DNA of 64,000 nucleotides. Source: JAHBXC01 sp964350875. GTDB taxonomy: Bacteria; Planctomycetota; Phycisphaerae; Phycisphaerales; UBA1924. The stretch covers positions 1-64,000 of the forward strand of contig CAYGLT010000002.1 in the NCBI GenBank assembly GCA_964350875.1, written 5' to 3'. The notes under the pieces are model-generated. The model had not been told where the DNA came from. It was given only the letters and a program-made list of their open reading frames with translations, and did no database searches. Within the stretch, counting starts at the first letter, position 1, and the number at the start of each line of letters is the position of its first letter. A program made the position numbers and the translations under genes. Positions 18,501 to 26,812 of the stretch are shown piece by piece.

Positions 18501-18698
18501 CTCGATGGGTGAGGCGACCGTGTCGGCGACGACCTGCGCGTTGGCGCCCGGATAACTCGCGGTCACCTGGATGACCGGCGGCGTGATGTCCGGGTACTGC
18601 GCGACCGGCATGATCGGGTACGAGACCGCGCCCATGAGGATCACGAGCAGCGAGATCACCGCGGCGAACACCGGACGACGAATGAAGAAGACGCTCAT
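15534..18698 (-). CDS. RND efflux pump, inner-membrane permease (HAE1 family)
   Basis: 1054 residues, the normal length for AcrB/MexB-type pumps. It uses proton flow to export hydrophobic compounds through a trimeric periplasmic channel. It begins MSVFFIRRPVFAAVISLLV as family members do; the proton-relay Asp pair lies in LAIGIVVDDAIVVVENVERVM at about residues 402-422; PVAQYPDITPPVIQVTASYPG and SGVAQLYVDVDRERVKKLGI are porter-domain signatures, and VGLGAKNAILIVEFA is the TM10-type motif. It is the last gene of a three-gene operon, 13 bases after the adaptor gene. Substrates are unknown and no regulator adjoins the operon. Confidence 0.95.
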   Translation of the reverse strand: MSVFFIRRPVFAAVISLLVILMGAVSYPIMPVAQYPDITPPVIQVTASYPGANAQVVADTVASPIEQEVNGVPGMIYMESTSASDGSYTLKVTFELGTDVDVASVLVQNRVSIAEPKLPEEVRRNGVTTDKVSSTVITVFSLAPATPEAVEEFDDLFLANYMTINMVDEVKRIEGVGDATVFPIKDYGMRIWLDPERLKARNLTTMDVIGALREQNVQVAAGVIGQAPAPQGLAYQYAISTLGRLDDVEQFEDVIVRAEGDKLTRVRDVARVELGSKSYDVLARSNGVPAAVMIVYQAPGGNAVQVSEAVEKLLESKEHSLPAGLEFSTIYNTAEFVVSAIEGVYHTFVEALVLVLLVVILFLGSLRASIIPMVAIPVSIIGTFFFANLFGFSVNMPVLFGLVLAIGIVVDDAIVVVENVERVMREEHLPPRAATEKAMKEVVGPVFSMSLVLMAVFVPASFLPGISGQLFRQFALTIAVSTAISMLAALTLSPALCGLILKTHDPNAKRNWVVRTFDKTFDAVSSAYARLIRFLVHKAVITFTAIAFAASMALTVLTFTLVPTGFVPNEDRGLVLVEIWLPDSASQERTLEAAKKVEKILSQVDGIENYTVLPGYSFINQNGSNYAMFFAGLEDWSVRLPKGRDFDTIMADIRARSASVQDGLVIVYSLPAVDGVGNATGFDLRVQDRAGAGRMAMQEVVQTLVANGNAQSKLTGVNSAYRSGVAQLYVDVDRERVKKLGIPLEDVFSTMSGYLGSAYVNDFNLFGRTWQVNVSADSMFRSNPRDILSLEVRKPDGAMAPLGAFVTVEETIGPDRVVRYNLYPAAVVQGQPAQGVSSGEALTIMDDMSAQVLPPGMTTEWTALSFQEKQVGGQAIIVFGMALVIVYLILCALYESWFTPLAVVLSIPLAVLGAMLGLMLRGMDNNIYTQVGLVLLVGLGAKNAILIVEFARAYRLEGKSVVESAVEASRLRLRPILMTAFAFILGVLPLMIATGAGAASRQAIGTAVFFGMLGNTMLGLVFTPVLYVLVQWFTELLLGPPKSPNAESAAAPAH

Positions 18699-18711
18699 CG
18701 TTCCGAGTACC

Positions 18712-19863
18712 TCAGTTCTCTGGCTGAGCCGTCTTCGGCGTCACTTTCGACCCGGGCCTCGCGCGGAGCACCCCGTTCACGATCACCCGGTCAGAGGCGG
18801 TGAGGCCCTTCGTGACCACGCGGTTCGTCCCCTGAAGCACGCCGATCTCGACGCGCTTCAACTCGACGATGTCCTCGTCGCCCACGACCATCGCGTAGCG
18901 GCCCAACTGATCGCTGAGCAACGCCGAATCGGGCACGACCAGCGCCTCGTACGCCTCTTTCTCGAACCGGACCCGGGCGAACAGGCCGGGGAACAGGTTC
19001 TCGCTCTCGTTCGCGTACTCCGTGCGAACGGTCAGCGTGCCGGTCTCGGCGTTCAGTTCGGGCGCGACATAGTTCACATGCCCGGTGACCGCGAACCCGC
19101 GATCGTCGCCGATCGAGAGTTCGGAGGTGCGCCACACGCCCGGCGCGGTCTGGCCCGGCTCGTAGTCGCGCGGGTTCTCGCGCTGGCCCGCCCCGTCGCG
19201 GAACCGGATCACATCGTTTTCGTTCACCTCGAGCGAGACATAGATGGGCTGCGCATCGACGACCGTCGCGAGCAGCGTCGCCTCGCCGCGGCCCACGAGG
19301 TTCCCCGTGTCCACGAGGTTCTTCGTGATCCGACCTTCGATGGGCGAGTGGATCGTGCAGTAGTCCAGGTTGAGTTGCGCCTCGGCGAGCGCGGCCTCGG
19401 CCTGCGCGACCTCCGCTTCGATCACATCGCGCGTCGCCGCCTTGATGATCGCGTCGATCTCGGGGCCCGCCCGCTGGTCGGCGAGTTCACGCGCCAACTG
19501 CGCATCGTTCTCGGCGCCGAGCAGCGCCGCCTTCTTCGCGCGAACGAGCGCCTGGGCCTGCTGGACCTCGGCCTCGTACTCACGCGGGTCGATCTTGAAG
19601 AGGAGGTCGCCCACCTTGATCCGCTGGCCCGGCGTGAAGTGCACGGATTCCAGCACGCCCTGCACGCGGGCCCGGACCTCGGTCGTCATCGAGGCCTCCA
19701 TCGTGCCCGTGTAGATGAGGTACTCGTGCACCTCCTGCTTCACCGGGTTCGCGACCGTGACCTCGGGCGGCGGGGGAGGGGAGTACTCGTTGCTTCCCCG
19801 GTTACACCCGACACTCCACGCCAGCAAAGTCGACAGCGCTGCCGCGCCAAATACACGCCTCAT
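18712..19863 (-). CDS. RND efflux periplasmic adaptor (membrane fusion protein)
   Basis: 383 residues. A lipobox WSVGCN near residue 20 indicates a lipid-anchored adaptor. The order is typical: barrel-sandwich hybrid start (VHEYLIYTGTMEASMTTEVRA, LESVHFTPGQRIKVGDLLFKI), long helical hairpin (VQQAQALVRAKKAALLGAEN ... AEAALAEAQLNLDYC), IHSPIEGRI, then the beta-barrel and membrane-proximal domains. It links the pump to the outer-membrane channel. Its start overlaps the stop of the upstream channel gene by four bases, indicating translational coupling. Confidence 0.93.
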   Translation of the reverse strand: MRRVFGAAALSTLLAWSVGCNRGSNEYSPPPPPEVTVANPVKQEVHEYLIYTGTMEASMTTEVRARVQGVLESVHFTPGQRIKVGDLLFKIDPREYEAEVQQAQALVRAKKAALLGAENDAQLARELADQRAGPEIDAIIKAATRDVIEAEVAQAEAALAEAQLNLDYCTIHSPIEGRITKNLVDTGNLVGRGEATLLATVVDAQPIYVSLEVNENDVIRFRDGAGQRENPRDYEPGQTAPGVWRTSELSIGDDRGFAVTGHVNYVAPELNAETGTLTVRTEYANESENLFPGLFARVRFEKEAYEALVVPDSALLSDQLGRYAMVVGDEDIVELKRVEIGVLQGTNRVVTKGLTASDRVIVNGVLRARPGSKVTPKTAQPEN

Positions 19864-21521
19864 TCCCCAGCTCCTTCGGCCGGCGGCACTGCTTCCTGCG
19901 GGCGAGGGAACAGCCCTCCGCCGCGCTCGCTCCAGTCGGGATCAAGAATGTCGCCCCAGTCGGTCCGCTCGCGCATGCGCTCGGCGGTCTCGGGATCGAC
20001 GAATTCCGTGTGTTCGCGGATCTCCCACCCGCCGCCCAGGGCCCGATACGCCGTGACCGCGCCGATCGCGACGCCCGCGTGGGAGACGATGAGTTGGTCC
20101 TGCTGCTCCGCGAGCGCCGTCTGCGCGTCGTTCACGCGGATGAAGTCCACCGCGCCGGCGCGGTACTGGATCAGCGAGATCTCCACGCTGCGCTGCGCGG
20201 CCTCGACGCTGAGTTCCAGGTACCCCGCACGCTCGCGGGCACGCAGGAAGATCGACAGGCCCGCCTCGACATCCGCCGCCGCCCGGATGACCGACTCCTG
20301 ATACGCCGCAACGGCCTGCTCGTACCGCGCGTCCTGCGCGCGGATCGTGTTCTCGATCCGGCCGTAGTTCAGGACAGGCCACCTGACCTGCAATCCCAGG
20401 AATCCGGTGAACGACGACGAATCGAACAGGTCGTTGAGGCCCGAACTCGGGACCTCGGAGTAGTCGGCCGCGAGGAAGCCGGTCGCGCCCGCGATCGAAA
20501 TCGCCGGGTACAGGTCGGCCGTCGCCACGCCGATGCGCGCGCTCTGCGCGGCCGCGAAGCGTTCGGCCGCACGGACATCCGGGCGCCTGCGCAGGAGGTC
20601 CGCCGGAACGCCCGCCGCGATGGAAGGCGGCGCGAGCGGGACGCCGCCCGGCTCGTCGTCCGGATGCCCCAGTTCGGCCTCGAGTTCGGAAGGGGGCTGG
20701 CCGAGCAGAACACCCAGCGCAAGTTTGGCCTGTCTCAGCGCGTCCTGCAGTTCGGGGATCGCCGCTTCCGTCGTGTTCAGCGTCGACTTCGCGGTGACGA
20801 CATCGAGTTCCGACACCGCGCCCAGTTCGAAGCGCGTGCGCGTGAGGTCGAGCGTTTCACGCTGAAGTTCCACGTTCTGCAGCGTGATCTTGATCCGCTC
20901 CTGCAGGGAGCGCGCGACGATGTAGTTCGTCGCGACATCGGCGATGAGCGTGATCAGCGCCGCGTCATAGTTCGCGACATCGGCCAGCAGTTCAGCGTCC
21001 GACGCCTCGATCGCGCGGCGGAACTTGCCCCAGAAGTCCAGTTCCCATGCAGCCTCGAGCCCCACCGAAGCCTGCGAATACGACTGACTGTCCAGCCCGG
21101 GGATCTCGTTCCCGCTCAGGCGGTTCTCCGAGATCGACCCGAACAGTTCCTGCATCTGCGGGAAGAACTCGCCGACCGCGAGGCCTCGCCGCGCCCGCGC
21201 TTCGAGCACGCGAAGGCCAGCGGTCCGAAGCGTGAGGTTCTGCGCGATCGCCTTGCGGATCAGCCGGTCCATCGCCGGATCGTTGAACGCGCGCCACCAT
21301 TCGATCTCGTTCTCGATCTCCACGCGCGGCCCGCTGAGCACCTCGGGATCCTCGGCGGTCTCCAGCCACGATTCGTTCACCTGCGTGGGGGGGCGCTCGT
21401 ACTCAGGGCCGACCATGCACCCCGTGATCACACCGGCGCACAGAAAGACGCCCAGCGCTGTGACGCTCTTCGCGCCAGCGCGTGCGGAACCCGGATGCTG
21501 TCGCGAACGCGGCTTCGACAT
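19860..21521 (-). CDS. RND efflux outer-membrane channel lipoprotein (NodT/OprM family)
   Basis: 553 residues. A lipobox VITGCMVGPEYERPP is the classic NodT/OprM beginning. The two helical-barrel repeats are visible as GLRVLEARARRGLAVGEFFPQM and, in the second half, RPDVRAAERFAAAQSARIGVA with DLYPAISI. It forms the outer-membrane exit duct. It is the first gene of the efflux operon (channel, adaptor, pump), an order different from the common adaptor-pump-channel. The C-terminal 60 residues are proline- and acid-rich and end with an untypical tail. Confidence 0.92.
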   Translation of the reverse strand: MSKPRSRQHPGSARAGAKSVTALGVFLCAGVITGCMVGPEYERPPTQVNESWLETAEDPEVLSGPRVEIENEIEWWRAFNDPAMDRLIRKAIAQNLTLRTAGLRVLEARARRGLAVGEFFPQMQELFGSISENRLSGNEIPGLDSQSYSQASVGLEAAWELDFWGKFRRAIEASDAELLADVANYDAALITLIADVATNYIVARSLQERIKITLQNVELQRETLDLTRTRFELGAVSELDVVTAKSTLNTTEAAIPELQDALRQAKLALGVLLGQPPSELEAELGHPDDEPGGVPLAPPSIAAGVPADLLRRRPDVRAAERFAAAQSARIGVATADLYPAISIAGATGFLAADYSEVPSSGLNDLFDSSSFTGFLGLQVRWPVLNYGRIENTIRAQDARYEQAVAAYQESVIRAAADVEAGLSIFLRARERAGYLELSVEAAQRSVEISLIQYRAGAVDFIRVNDAQTALAEQQDQLIVSHAGVAIGAVTAYRALGGGWEIREHTEFVDPETAERMRERTDWGDILDPDWSERGGGLFPRPQEAVPPAEGAGE

Positions 21522-21566
21522 AGCCGCAGAGTGTACTCGCTGCGCCGCATCAACGGAGCCCGTCGC

Positions 21567-22196
21567 TCAGGATCCGACGCGTTCGGATCTGGGCCGGTAC
21601 GCCGGGAGGTGGAAATCGAGGAGAATCCCCGTCGCGCGAAGCCCGAGCCCGACCGCGAACCCCGAGGGCATGGCGACCGCGGCGGGAGCGCCGACCTCGA
21701 GGAGGACAACCGTCGTGCCGGCGCCGAAGAGCGCCGCCGTCATATAGATCTCGCGGTGAAGGACGAGGGGGAGTTCGTTCCTGATCATGTCGCGCAGCAC
21801 GCCGCCACCCGTCGCCGTCAGGGCGCCCATCATCACGCACACGATCGGGCGGGCGCCTTCCTCGATCGCGATGCTCGCGCCGATGACCGCGAAAAGAGCC
21901 AGCCCCATCGCGTCGCTCCAGACCAGCAGCCGCTTGTACGAGCCGATCCGTTCGACCGCGAACCAGGTCACCGCCGCGCCCGCGACACAGATGCCCAGGT
22001 AGAACGGTTCGCGCGCCCAGAACACGCCCGCGCGGTTGAGCAACACATCGCGCAGCGTGCCGCCGCCCACCCCGGTCACGAACCCGAGGAGGATGAACCC
22101 CCCGATGTCGAGCCGTTTTTGCGCGGCCGCCAGCGCGCCGGCGATCGCGAAGACGAATGTGCCGAGAAAATCGCCGTAGTGAATGAGGGTGTTCAT
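21567..22196 (-). CDS. TRIC/UPF0126 (YicG-like) membrane protein
   Basis: 209 residues with seven predicted membrane segments in two similar halves of three helices. The duplicated motif GFVTGVGGGTLRDVLLNR and MGALTATGGGVLRDMIRNE is diagnostic of the UPF0126 domain, also named the glycine-transporter or TRIC-like domain. Bacterial TRIC homologues form trimeric potassium channels; the ion or solute moved here is unknown. ATG at 22194-22196 starts right before the first membrane helix. It lies 45 bases upstream of the efflux operon on the same strand and could share its transcript. Confidence 0.9.
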   Translation of the reverse strand: MNTLIHYGDFLGTFVFAIAGALAAAQKRLDIGGFILLGFVTGVGGGTLRDVLLNRAGVFWAREPFYLGICVAGAAVTWFAVERIGSYKRLLVWSDAMGLALFAVIGASIAIEEGARPIVCVMMGALTATGGGVLRDMIRNELPLVLHREIYMTAALFGAGTTVVLLEVGAPAAVAMPSGFAVGLGLRATGILLDFHLPAYRPRSERVGS

Positions 22197-22251
22197 GCGC
22201 CCCGATTGTCGCGACTTCCCGCCCAGCGACAAGCGCTCCGTGCATCCCGTT

Positions 22252-23058
22252 TCAGGACGCCGGCTCGGGCGGTTCAGCCACGCCAGCCAGCATCCCGCCG
22301 TCGATGTTGAACTCCGCGCCCGTCGTGTACCCCGATTCGTCGGACGCGAGATGCACCGCGAGCGCGGCGACTTCCTCGGGCGTGCCGAACCGGTTCAGCG
22401 GCGCCGAGCGGGCGTATCGGGCGAGGTTCGCCTCCCGCGCCTCCCCCGTGCCCAGCATCGCGTCCCACATCGGCGTGAGAATCGCCGCGGGCTGGATCGA
22501 ATTGCACCGGATCGCGAGCCCCTCTTCCGCGCAGTACAACGCGACCGATTTGGTGTGGTGACGGACCGCGGCCTTGCTCGCGGCGTACGCGGCGGCACGG
22601 GGGATGCCGACCACGCCCGAGCGCGACGAGATATTGATGATCGATCCCCGCCCTGAGCGCCTCATCGCACGGATCGCGTGCTTGCATCCGAGGAAGACGC
22701 CCTCCAGATTCGTCGCGAACACCGCACGCCACGCGTCGAGTTCGGCGTGCTCGGGATCGTGCGGCCTCGCGCCCTCCTCGAACCCGGTGATGCCCGCGTT
22801 GTTCACGAGCGCATCGAGCCGCCCGTGCTGCTCGATGACCCCATCGAGCACGCTGCTCCAGTCGCGTTCGTTGCGCACATCGAGCCGCCGGTACGACGCC
22901 CGTGGACCGATCGCGTCAGCCGCGGCCTTGCCGTCGTCGTCGCGGATGTCGGTCAGCACGACGGTCGCGCCCTCGGCGACGAACGCCTTTGCGATGGACT
23001 GGCCGATACCCCTGGCCGCGCCCGTCACAACCGCGACCTTGTTTGAAAGCCGGGCCAT
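22252..23058 (-). CDS. Short-chain dehydrogenase/reductase
   Basis: 268 residues, normal classical-SDR size. The cofactor motif TGAARGIGQ is at residues 12-20, an acidic residue (LTDIR) at the end of the second strand points to NAD(H), and the structural NNAG motif is in ALVNNAGITG. The catalytic residues are Ser in IINISSRSG and Tyr/Lys in AAYAASKAA (about 156-162). The substrate cannot be read from sequence. GEPR-type substrate loop and C-terminal NIDGGMLAG are those of the FabG-like group. Confidence 0.9.
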   Translation of the reverse strand: MARLSNKVAVVTGAARGIGQSIAKAFVAEGATVVLTDIRDDDGKAAADAIGPRASYRRLDVRNERDWSSVLDGVIEQHGRLDALVNNAGITGFEEGARPHDPEHAELDAWRAVFATNLEGVFLGCKHAIRAMRRSGRGSIINISSRSGVVGIPRAAAYAASKAAVRHHTKSVALYCAEEGLAIRCNSIQPAAILTPMWDAMLGTGEAREANLARYARSAPLNRFGTPEEVAALAVHLASDESGYTTGAEFNIDGGMLAGVAEPPEPAS

Positions 23059-23120
23059 GCTCGCTCCTCTGGGATGGGGTGGTTGAGTCTCGTCCCGGGA
23101 GTGTTCGAGACGCTCAGAAA

Positions 23121-23192
23121 AGCGGGTGACCGGAATCGAACCGGCGACATTCAGCTTGGGAAGCTGACGTTCTACCGCTGAACTACACCCGC
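23121..23192 (-). tRNA. tRNA-Gly(CCC)
   Basis: The minus strand folds into a complete cloverleaf of 72 bases: acceptor stem GCGGGTG/CACCCGC, D arm GTTC-AGCGGTA-GAAC, anticodon stem TCAGC/GCTGA with loop TTCCCAA giving anticodon CCC, five-base variable loop, and T arm GCCGG-TTCGATT-CCGGT. The discriminator base is T(U) and CCA is not encoded. Confidence 0.96.
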
Positions 23193-23555
23193 GATAGGCG
23201 TCCAGTATAGCTGGCGCCCGGGCCGGGTCTGAGCGGAGGGCGGGGTGAATGCGTCCGGCCGCGTCGCGGCTTGCCGCGATCGATAGTTGAGCCGCCGGAA
23301 TCCCGGACGCGATCGGTCGAGATGTTGATTCGGTCGGTGCAAGATGGACGCAAGAGCATGATTGACATGAACTTGGATGATTCGGTCACCCATTCGGGGG
23401 TCGGGTGAAATTGAGAAAGTTGCGTCCTGCTCGTAGGATGGGCCACACGACGGCGATGAGCCCCCCGCACGGGGAGCGCCGGTTGGAGACTGACTCAACA
23501 ACCGGTGTGTCCGCACTCAGCGCTCGCCGCTCTCAACGGAAGGAAAGGATTGACA
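23193..23555. other. Intergenic region with promoter, no gene seen
   Basis: About 360 bases between tRNA-Gly and the SYLF lipoprotein gene. No convincing coding frame. The right half holds the promoter described at 23411-23439, giving a leader of roughly 110 bases. The first 200 bases are less GC-rich than the surroundings and show no hairpin or repeat I could support. Confidence 0.6.
23411..23439 (+). promoter_or_regulatory. Sigma-70-type promoter for the SYLF lipoprotein gene
   Basis: TTGAGA (23411-23416), 17-base spacer, TAGGAT (23434-23439). Expected transcript start near 23446, about 110 bases before the ATG at 23556. Confidence 0.6.
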
Positions 23556-24137
23556 ATGAAAGACATCACCAAGCTCGCCGCCGGCGCCCTCGTCGGCGCA
23601 GCGATCCTCTTCAGCGTCGGTTGCTCGACCGCCCCGAAGGACGAGATCGATCGTCAGGCGCTCGTTGACCGCTCCGCTTCGACCCGCGACTGGTTCGAGG
23701 CCCGCGTCACCGGTCTCAACGCGCAGATCAAGGACAGCGCCGGCTACATCGTGTTCCCCGATGTCGGCTCGGCCGGTTTCATCGTCGGCGGCACCAGCGG
23801 CTACGGCGTGCTCTACGACAACCGCGGCCGCCAACTCGGCTGGAGCCGCCTGAGCTCCGGCTCCATCGGCCTCCAGGCCGGCGTGCGCGGCTTCCGCATG
23901 CTCATGGTCCTCGAGGACCAGACCGTCCTCGACCAGTTCCGCGCGAACAAGTGGAACGGCTCTGCCGGCGCGGTCGCTGTCGCCGGCGACGCCAGCGGCG
24001 CCGCCGCCTCGGCGTTCCAGCGCGGCGTGGCGATCTACGAAGGCGCCAGCTCGGGCCTGATGGCCGGCGTCGACATCGGCCTCAACAACATCAAGTACGA
24101 GCCGATGCGCGACGACTCCAAGATCAACTCCAAGTAA
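23556..24137 (+). CDS. SYLF (Ysc84-like) domain lipoprotein
   Basis: 193 residues. A lipobox FSVGCST sets the cysteine near residue 23. The mature part is a SYLF/Ysc84 domain, a lipid-binding fold: AGYIVFPDVGSAGFIVGGTSGYGVLY, SSGSIGLQAGVRGFRMLMV, and the late AIYEGASSGLMAGVDIGLNNIKY. In bacteria such proteins are found in the envelope and are associated with stress; the exact role is unknown. ATG at 23556 is preceded by AAGGAAAGGA at 23540-23549. It has its own promoter and terminator, so it is a single-gene unit, probably well expressed. Confidence 0.9.
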   Translation: MKDITKLAAGALVGAAILFSVGCSTAPKDEIDRQALVDRSASTRDWFEARVTGLNAQIKDSAGYIVFPDVGSAGFIVGGTSGYGVLYDNRGRQLGWSRLSSGSIGLQAGVRGFRMLMVLEDQTVLDQFRANKWNGSAGAVAVAGDASGAAASAFQRGVAIYEGASSGLMAGVDIGLNNIKYEPMRDDSKINSK

Positions 24138-24160
24138 GCATCGGTTGATCCAGACATCCC

Positions 24161-24204
24161 ACGGGCGTCGCGCTCTTCAGGGCGCGGCGCCCGTGTTGTT
24201 TTTT
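24161..24204 (+). terminator. Rho-independent terminator after the SYLF gene
   Basis: ACGGGCG (24161-24167) pairs with CGCCCGT (24188-24194) with further inner GC pairing, then GTTGTTTTTT. Confidence 0.85.
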
Positions 24205-24262
24205 CGATTCACGACACCAGGGGCGGGCCCACACGCGCGGGATCCGAACGCGAGAAACCAAC

Positions 24263-24304
24263 AAAAAACCGCGCCCGGGAAGTGATCTCGGGCGCGGCCT
24301 TTGT
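24263..24304 (-). terminator. Rho-independent terminator for the AT-hook protein gene
   Basis: CCGCGCCCG (24269-24277) pairs with CGGGCGCGG (24289-24297); on the minus strand the stem is followed by a run of six T (24263-24268). Confidence 0.85.
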
Positions 24305-24360
24305 TTGCTCGCGCGTTCATTGCGCGTCGGTGTCTGTCGTTGGCGTGGCGCCGGGCCGGT

Positions 24361-24831
24361 TCAGGCCTTGACCCACTGGCCGCGGGCGATCGCCTTCGCG
24401 ACGCCGTCGCGCTTCAGCATGTGCAGTTGCGTCGCGATGCTCACATCGTGTCCGAGTTTCTTGCTGACCTTGGCCTGCAACTCGGCGGGGCTCTGCGCCG
24501 TGCCGGTGAGCGCGTCGGCGAGGGCTTCCTTGACGCCCTGCACGCGCTGGCCGCCCGGCTTCAGGCCGCGGCTGCCGCGCTTGGCGGTCTTCTTCTTGGT
24601 CTTCTTCTTGCGAGTTCCCGCCTTCTTCTTGGCGGTCTTGCGTCCGGCCTTCTTCTTGTTCTTCGAGCCGCGCGGGCGACCCGGGCCGCGCTTCACGCCG
24701 CCGCTCAGTCCTTCGCTATTCAGCGTCGCGATGATGGAGTCGATCTCTTCGACCGACGCGAGGTGGTGATCACGCTCTTCCTCAAGCTTGCGGATGAGCG
24801 ACGACAAATGCGCCTTCGTTTCTTGTTTCAT
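24361..24831 (-). CDS. Lysine-rich AT-hook/histone H1-like DNA-binding protein
   Basis: 156 residues in three parts. Residues 1-40 form a charged helix (HLSSLIRKLEEERDHHLASV). Residues about 48-90 contain an AT-hook core RGPGRPRGSKNK followed by a Lys/Ala/Arg repeat (KKKAGRKTAKKKAGTRKKK) like eukaryotic H1 tails. The C-terminal 60 residues (VQGVKEALADALTG, SPAELQAKVSKKLGH, IATQLHMLKRDGVAKAIARG) look like a winged-helix. Together this suggests a nucleoid-associated protein that binds the minor groove of AT-rich DNA; that is inference. ATG at 24829-24831 was preferred to a GTG at 24867, neither having a strong ribosome-binding site. Confidence 0.72.
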   Translation of the reverse strand: MKQETKAHLSSLIRKLEEERDHHLASVEEIDSIIATLNSEGLSGGVKRGPGRPRGSKNKKKAGRKTAKKKAGTRKKKTKKKTAKRGSRGLKPGGQRVQGVKEALADALTGTAQSPAELQAKVSKKLGHDVSIATQLHMLKRDGVAKAIARGQWVKA

Positions 24832-24988
24832 TGCACGAGGATATTCAGCGCGATCGATGGCCGCCACTAAAATGTGTCATGATTGACGCTGCATATTCGC
24901 GGAGTGAAAGTTGCACGCGCCGCGACGACATTCGGTTCGGAGAGTGTTCGGAGCGAATCCGAACACACGAGCCGACATACGCTTCTGC

Positions 24989-26812
24989 ATGAGCGAGATT
25001 CACGATCGTCTGACTTCCCTGCGCAACGCGATGCGCGCCGCTTCACATCAGGGCGGCGCCGGTGTGGACGCGTACATCGTTCCCTCGGCCGACGCGCACC
25101 AGAGTGAGTACCTCCCCGACGGGTGGAAACGACGCGAGTTCATCACCGGATTCGATGGGTCCGCTGGTGATGCGGTGATCGCGAAGGATTCCGCCGGGCT
25201 GTGGACCGACGGGCGCTACTGGTCGCAGGGCGCGGAGCAACTCGAGGGAAGCGGCGTCGACCTGTTCAAACTCGGCGCGCACGGCGTCCCGTCGTGGGCG
25301 GCCTGGCTCGCGAAGTTCCCCGCCGGCTCGGTGATCGGCGTCGATCCGCGCACGCTCACGCGGACCGTCTACGAATCGCTCCAACGCGACCTCGCGCGGC
25401 GCGAGATCACGCTCGTTGGCGTGGACGAGAACCTCATCGATTCGATCTGGACTGATCGTCCCGCGATGCCGACCGCGCCGATCCGCGTTCATCCCGCACA
25501 GTTCGCGGGCAAGGACGCGAAGACGAAACTCGCCGACCTGCGCGCCGAGATGAAGAAGGCTGGCGCCGAGGCCCACGCGATCACCTCGCTCGACGCCATC
25601 GCGTGGCTCTTTAACCTGCGCGGCGCCGATGTCGCGTGCAATCCGGTGTTCATCTCGTACGCGCTCGTCACCCTCGACAGCGCGACGCTGTTCGTCGACG
25701 GCTCGCGCATGACCCCCGAAGCGAAGGCATCGCTGGAGGGCGTCGCGACCGTGCAGCCCTACGACTCGTTCGCCGACGCCATGCGCACGCTCGCCAAGTC
25801 GGGCGCGAAGTTCTGGATCGACGAGCACGCGAGCAGCCAGTGGGTCTACGCGCTCGCGGGCGACCGCGTGGTCGAGCGTTCGCGCAGCCCGGTCTTCACC
25901 GCCAAGGGCGTGAAGAACGAGGGCGAACTCCAGGGCATGCGCGACGCGCACCGCCGTGACGGCGCCGCGATGGTCCGCTTCCTCAAGTGGCTCGAAGAGG
26001 CCGTGCCGCTCGGCGGGCAGACCGAGGTCTCGATCTCGCGCAACCTGCAATCCCAGCGGCTCATGGACGAGCGATGCATCGGCATCTCGTTCGAGAGCAT
26101 CATCGGCTTCGGCGGCCACGGCGCGATCATCCACTATCGCCCCCTCGAAGAGAACTCGACCCCCGTCACGGCCGACGACCTGCTCCTCATTGACTCGGGC
26201 GGCCAGTACCTCGACGGCACGACGGACATCACGCGCACGGTGCACTTGGGCGAGCCGACCGCCGAGCACCGCGCGCGGTTCACCGCGGTGCTCAGGGCGT
26301 ACATCGCGCTCGCGACCCAGCGATTCCCGCGCGGCGCCAAGGGCGTGGCGCTCGACGCGGTCTGCCGCTCACGCATGTGGGCGGAAGGGCTCGACTACCA
26401 GCACGGCACGGGCCACGGCGTCGGCGCAGCGCTGAATGTGCACGAAGAGCCGCCGCGCCTCAACTCGACACCCACCGGGTTCATCCCGATCCACCCGGGC
26501 ATGATCTTCTCGAACGAGCCGGGCTTCTACGCCGAGGGTCGCTTCGGCATCCGTCTCGAGAATCTGGAAGAGGTCGTGCGCGACGAGCGTCCCGCGGAAG
26601 GCGACACGGAGTTCCTGACCGTGAAGTCCCTCACGCTCTGCCCGATGCAACTCAAGATGATCGACGCGTCGAAACTCTCCGAGCGCGAGATCGCCTGGCT
26701 CGACGCGTACCACGCGCGGGTCCGCGATGAACTGACGCCCTTGCTCGACGACGATCACGCCGCGTGGCTCGCGGACGCGACGCGCCCGCTGGGCGAGTTC
26801 GTCGGCGCCTGA
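24989..26812 (+). CDS. Xaa-Pro aminopeptidase (aminopeptidase P, M24B family)
   Basis: 607 residues, the long three-domain form seen in eukaryotes and many bacteria. It removes the N-terminal residue from peptides with proline in second position, in the cytoplasm. N-terminal creatinase-like domains include DAYIVPSADAHQSEYL and RREFITGFDGSAG. The pita-bread catalytic domain carries the metal ligands: two Asp in LLIDSGGQYLDGTTDITRT (about 400-415), His in HGTGHGVG (about 471), and two Glu in NEPGFYAEGRFGIRLEN (about 508-524). ATG at 24989 is the first in a good context; the frame is open further upstream without homology. Confidence 0.94.
   Translation: MSEIHDRLTSLRNAMRAASHQGGAGVDAYIVPSADAHQSEYLPDGWKRREFITGFDGSAGDAVIAKDSAGLWTDGRYWSQGAEQLEGSGVDLFKLGAHGVPSWAAWLAKFPAGSVIGVDPRTLTRTVYESLQRDLARREITLVGVDENLIDSIWTDRPAMPTAPIRVHPAQFAGKDAKTKLADLRAEMKKAGAEAHAITSLDAIAWLFNLRGADVACNPVFISYALVTLDSATLFVDGSRMTPEAKASLEGVATVQPYDSFADAMRTLAKSGAKFWIDEHASSQWVYALAGDRVVERSRSPVFTAKGVKNEGELQGMRDAHRRDGAAMVRFLKWLEEAVPLGGQTEVSISRNLQSQRLMDERCIGISFESIIGFGGHGAIIHYRPLEENSTPVTADDLLLIDSGGQYLDGTTDITRTVHLGEPTAEHRARFTAVLRAYIALATQRFPRGAKGVALDAVCRSRMWAEGLDYQHGTGHGVGAALNVHEEPPRLNSTPTGFIPIHPGMIFSNEPGFYAEGRFGIRLENLEEVVRDERPAEGDTEFLTVKSLTLCPMQLKMIDASKLSEREIAWLDAYHARVRDELTPLLDDDHAAWLADATRPLGEFVGA

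Noticed and set aside
15537..18512. A 991-codon open frame on the plus strand opposite the RND pump
   Set aside because: In this GC-rich DNA the antisense frame is open because of third-position G/C. Its product is Arg/His-rich, without family motifs, and the minus-strand RND pump is unmistakable.
15534..21521. A regulator gene for the efflux operon
   Set aside because: No TetR, MarR or two-component gene adjoins the operon in this window; the upstream gene is a TRIC-like membrane protein.
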